Shown: positions 24,704 through 25,234 of the stretch, piece after piece
Numbering within the stretch: the first letter of the stretch is position 1
Layout: every line of letters starts with the position of its first letter
Assembly (NCBI GenBank): GCA_947483095.1
Contig: CANKLD010000010.1
Location: forward strand, 1 to 25,234
DNA: 25,234 nucleotides
Origin: Bacteroidota bacterium
GTDB lineage: Bacteria; Bacteroidota; Bacteroidia; Flavobacteriales; Flavobacteriaceae
Reading direction: 5' to 3'
Translations under genes and position numbers: made by a program
The notes under the pieces: generated by a model
Seen by the model: only the letters and a program-made list of their open reading frames with translations
Told to the model about the DNA's origin: nothing
Database searches by the model: none

Positions 24704-25234
24704 ATGTCGGATTTTTGGGTTTACTTCGAAGTTGGAATGCGTCATGTTTTGAATCTATTTTTCTACGATCATGTATTGTTTTTAATTGCATTAAGCGTTC
24801 CTTATGTGTTTAAAGATTGGAAAAAAGTGTTACTTTTAATCTCCCTTTTTACAGTTGGTCACACCATAGCATTACTGCTTTCGGTATATGGAATTATTGT
24901 TGTGAAAGTTAATTTGATAGAATTTTTAATACCAATTACCATTTTAATAACGGCATTATTTCACCTTTTTACCGCTGGAAAATCAGCTAAAAATGAAAGT
25001 ATAAATGCTATTGGTTTAATAGCTTTGTTTTTTGGAATTATACACGGTTTGGGATATGCAACTTATTTTAAATCAATAATTGGAGTAAAATCAGAATCAA
25101 AATTACTGCCGCTTTTAGAATTTGCTACAGGGATTGAAGTGGCCCAAATTATAGTTGTATTAGTAGCATTAATTGCCGCTTATTGTGTGCAAACACTCTT
25201 TCGATTTTCAAAAAGAGATTGGACATTAGTAATG
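24704..25234 (+). CDS. HupE/UreJ-like membrane protein, 5' part only
   Basis: An ATG at 24704 opens a frame that runs to the window edge without a stop (177 codons). The product starts MSDFWVYFEVGMRHVLNLFF followed by YDHVLFLIALSVPY. The G..H....DH.LF pattern is that of the HupE/UreJ family, in which the His residues are thought to bind Ni or a similar metal. About five hydrophobic segments are visible, with further conserved-looking histidines in SLFTVGHTIALL and FGIIHGLGYA. No hydrogenase or urease gene is nearby, as is common for flavobacterial members, so the transported substrate is unknown. The C-terminus lies outside the window. Confidence 0.8.
   Translation, partial: MSDFWVYFEVGMRHVLNLFFYDHVLFLIALSVPYVFKDWKKVLLLISLFTVGHTIALLLSVYGIIVVKVNLIEFLIPITILITALFHLFTAGKSAKNESINAIGLIALFFGIIHGLGYATYFKSIIGVKSESKLLPLLEFATGIEVAQIIVVLVALIAAYCVQTLFRFSKRDWTLVM

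Overview
The window looks like a chromosomal segment of a Bacteroidota bacterium of the Flavobacterium type. This rests on low GC, type IX secretion system (T9SS) and gliding proteins, a split F-ATPase locus without beta and epsilon subunits, A-rich leaders with little Shine-Dalgarno signal, and several copies of the Bacteroidota promoter pattern TTG-N17-23-TAnnTTTG. No phage, IS element, integrase or CRISPR array is visible.

Region 1 (1-7744) holds the 3' end of a SprE/PorW-like T9SS lipoprotein gene, a bactofilin, two small membrane proteins in the atpZ/atpI position, and the F1Fo ATP synthase genes atpB-E-F-H-A-G. A promoter precedes atpB. The atpE gene lies between two strong hairpins, and atpG is bracketed by GC-rich REP-like palindromes (CCCCGAAGGGG core). 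An intrinsic terminator closes the cluster.

Region 2 (7745-9237) holds a GNAT acetyltransferase, a convergent queD-like gene, a tRNA-Ala(GGC) with its own promoter and terminator, and an AT-rich gap of about 390 bp.

Region 3 (9238-18142) is a tight four-gene cassette: a modular surface protein with a type B T9SS C-terminal domain, a PorP/SprF-like outer-membrane protein, a PorE-like TPR/propeller/OmpA protein, and a second, larger modular surface protein with a type B C-terminal domain. The two surface proteins share a homologous SprB-repeat/Ig/jelly-roll block. The likely reading is an export-and-anchoring unit with its own substrates; the ligand is unknown.

Region 4 (18152-23399, minus strand) holds a very large uncharacterised outer-membrane barrel protein, a monofunctional aspartate kinase and an SSAT-like GNAT acetyltransferase. 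The last two form a short operon.

Region 5 (23575-25234) holds class 1 fructose-1,6-bisphosphatase and the 5' part of a HupE/UreJ-like membrane protein that runs off the window.

The most interesting items are the T9SS cassette with paired paralogous substrates, the uncharacterised barrel protein with an EF-hand-like loop, and the non-coding structures within the atp cluster (hairpins around atpE, a REP-like pair abutting the atpG start).
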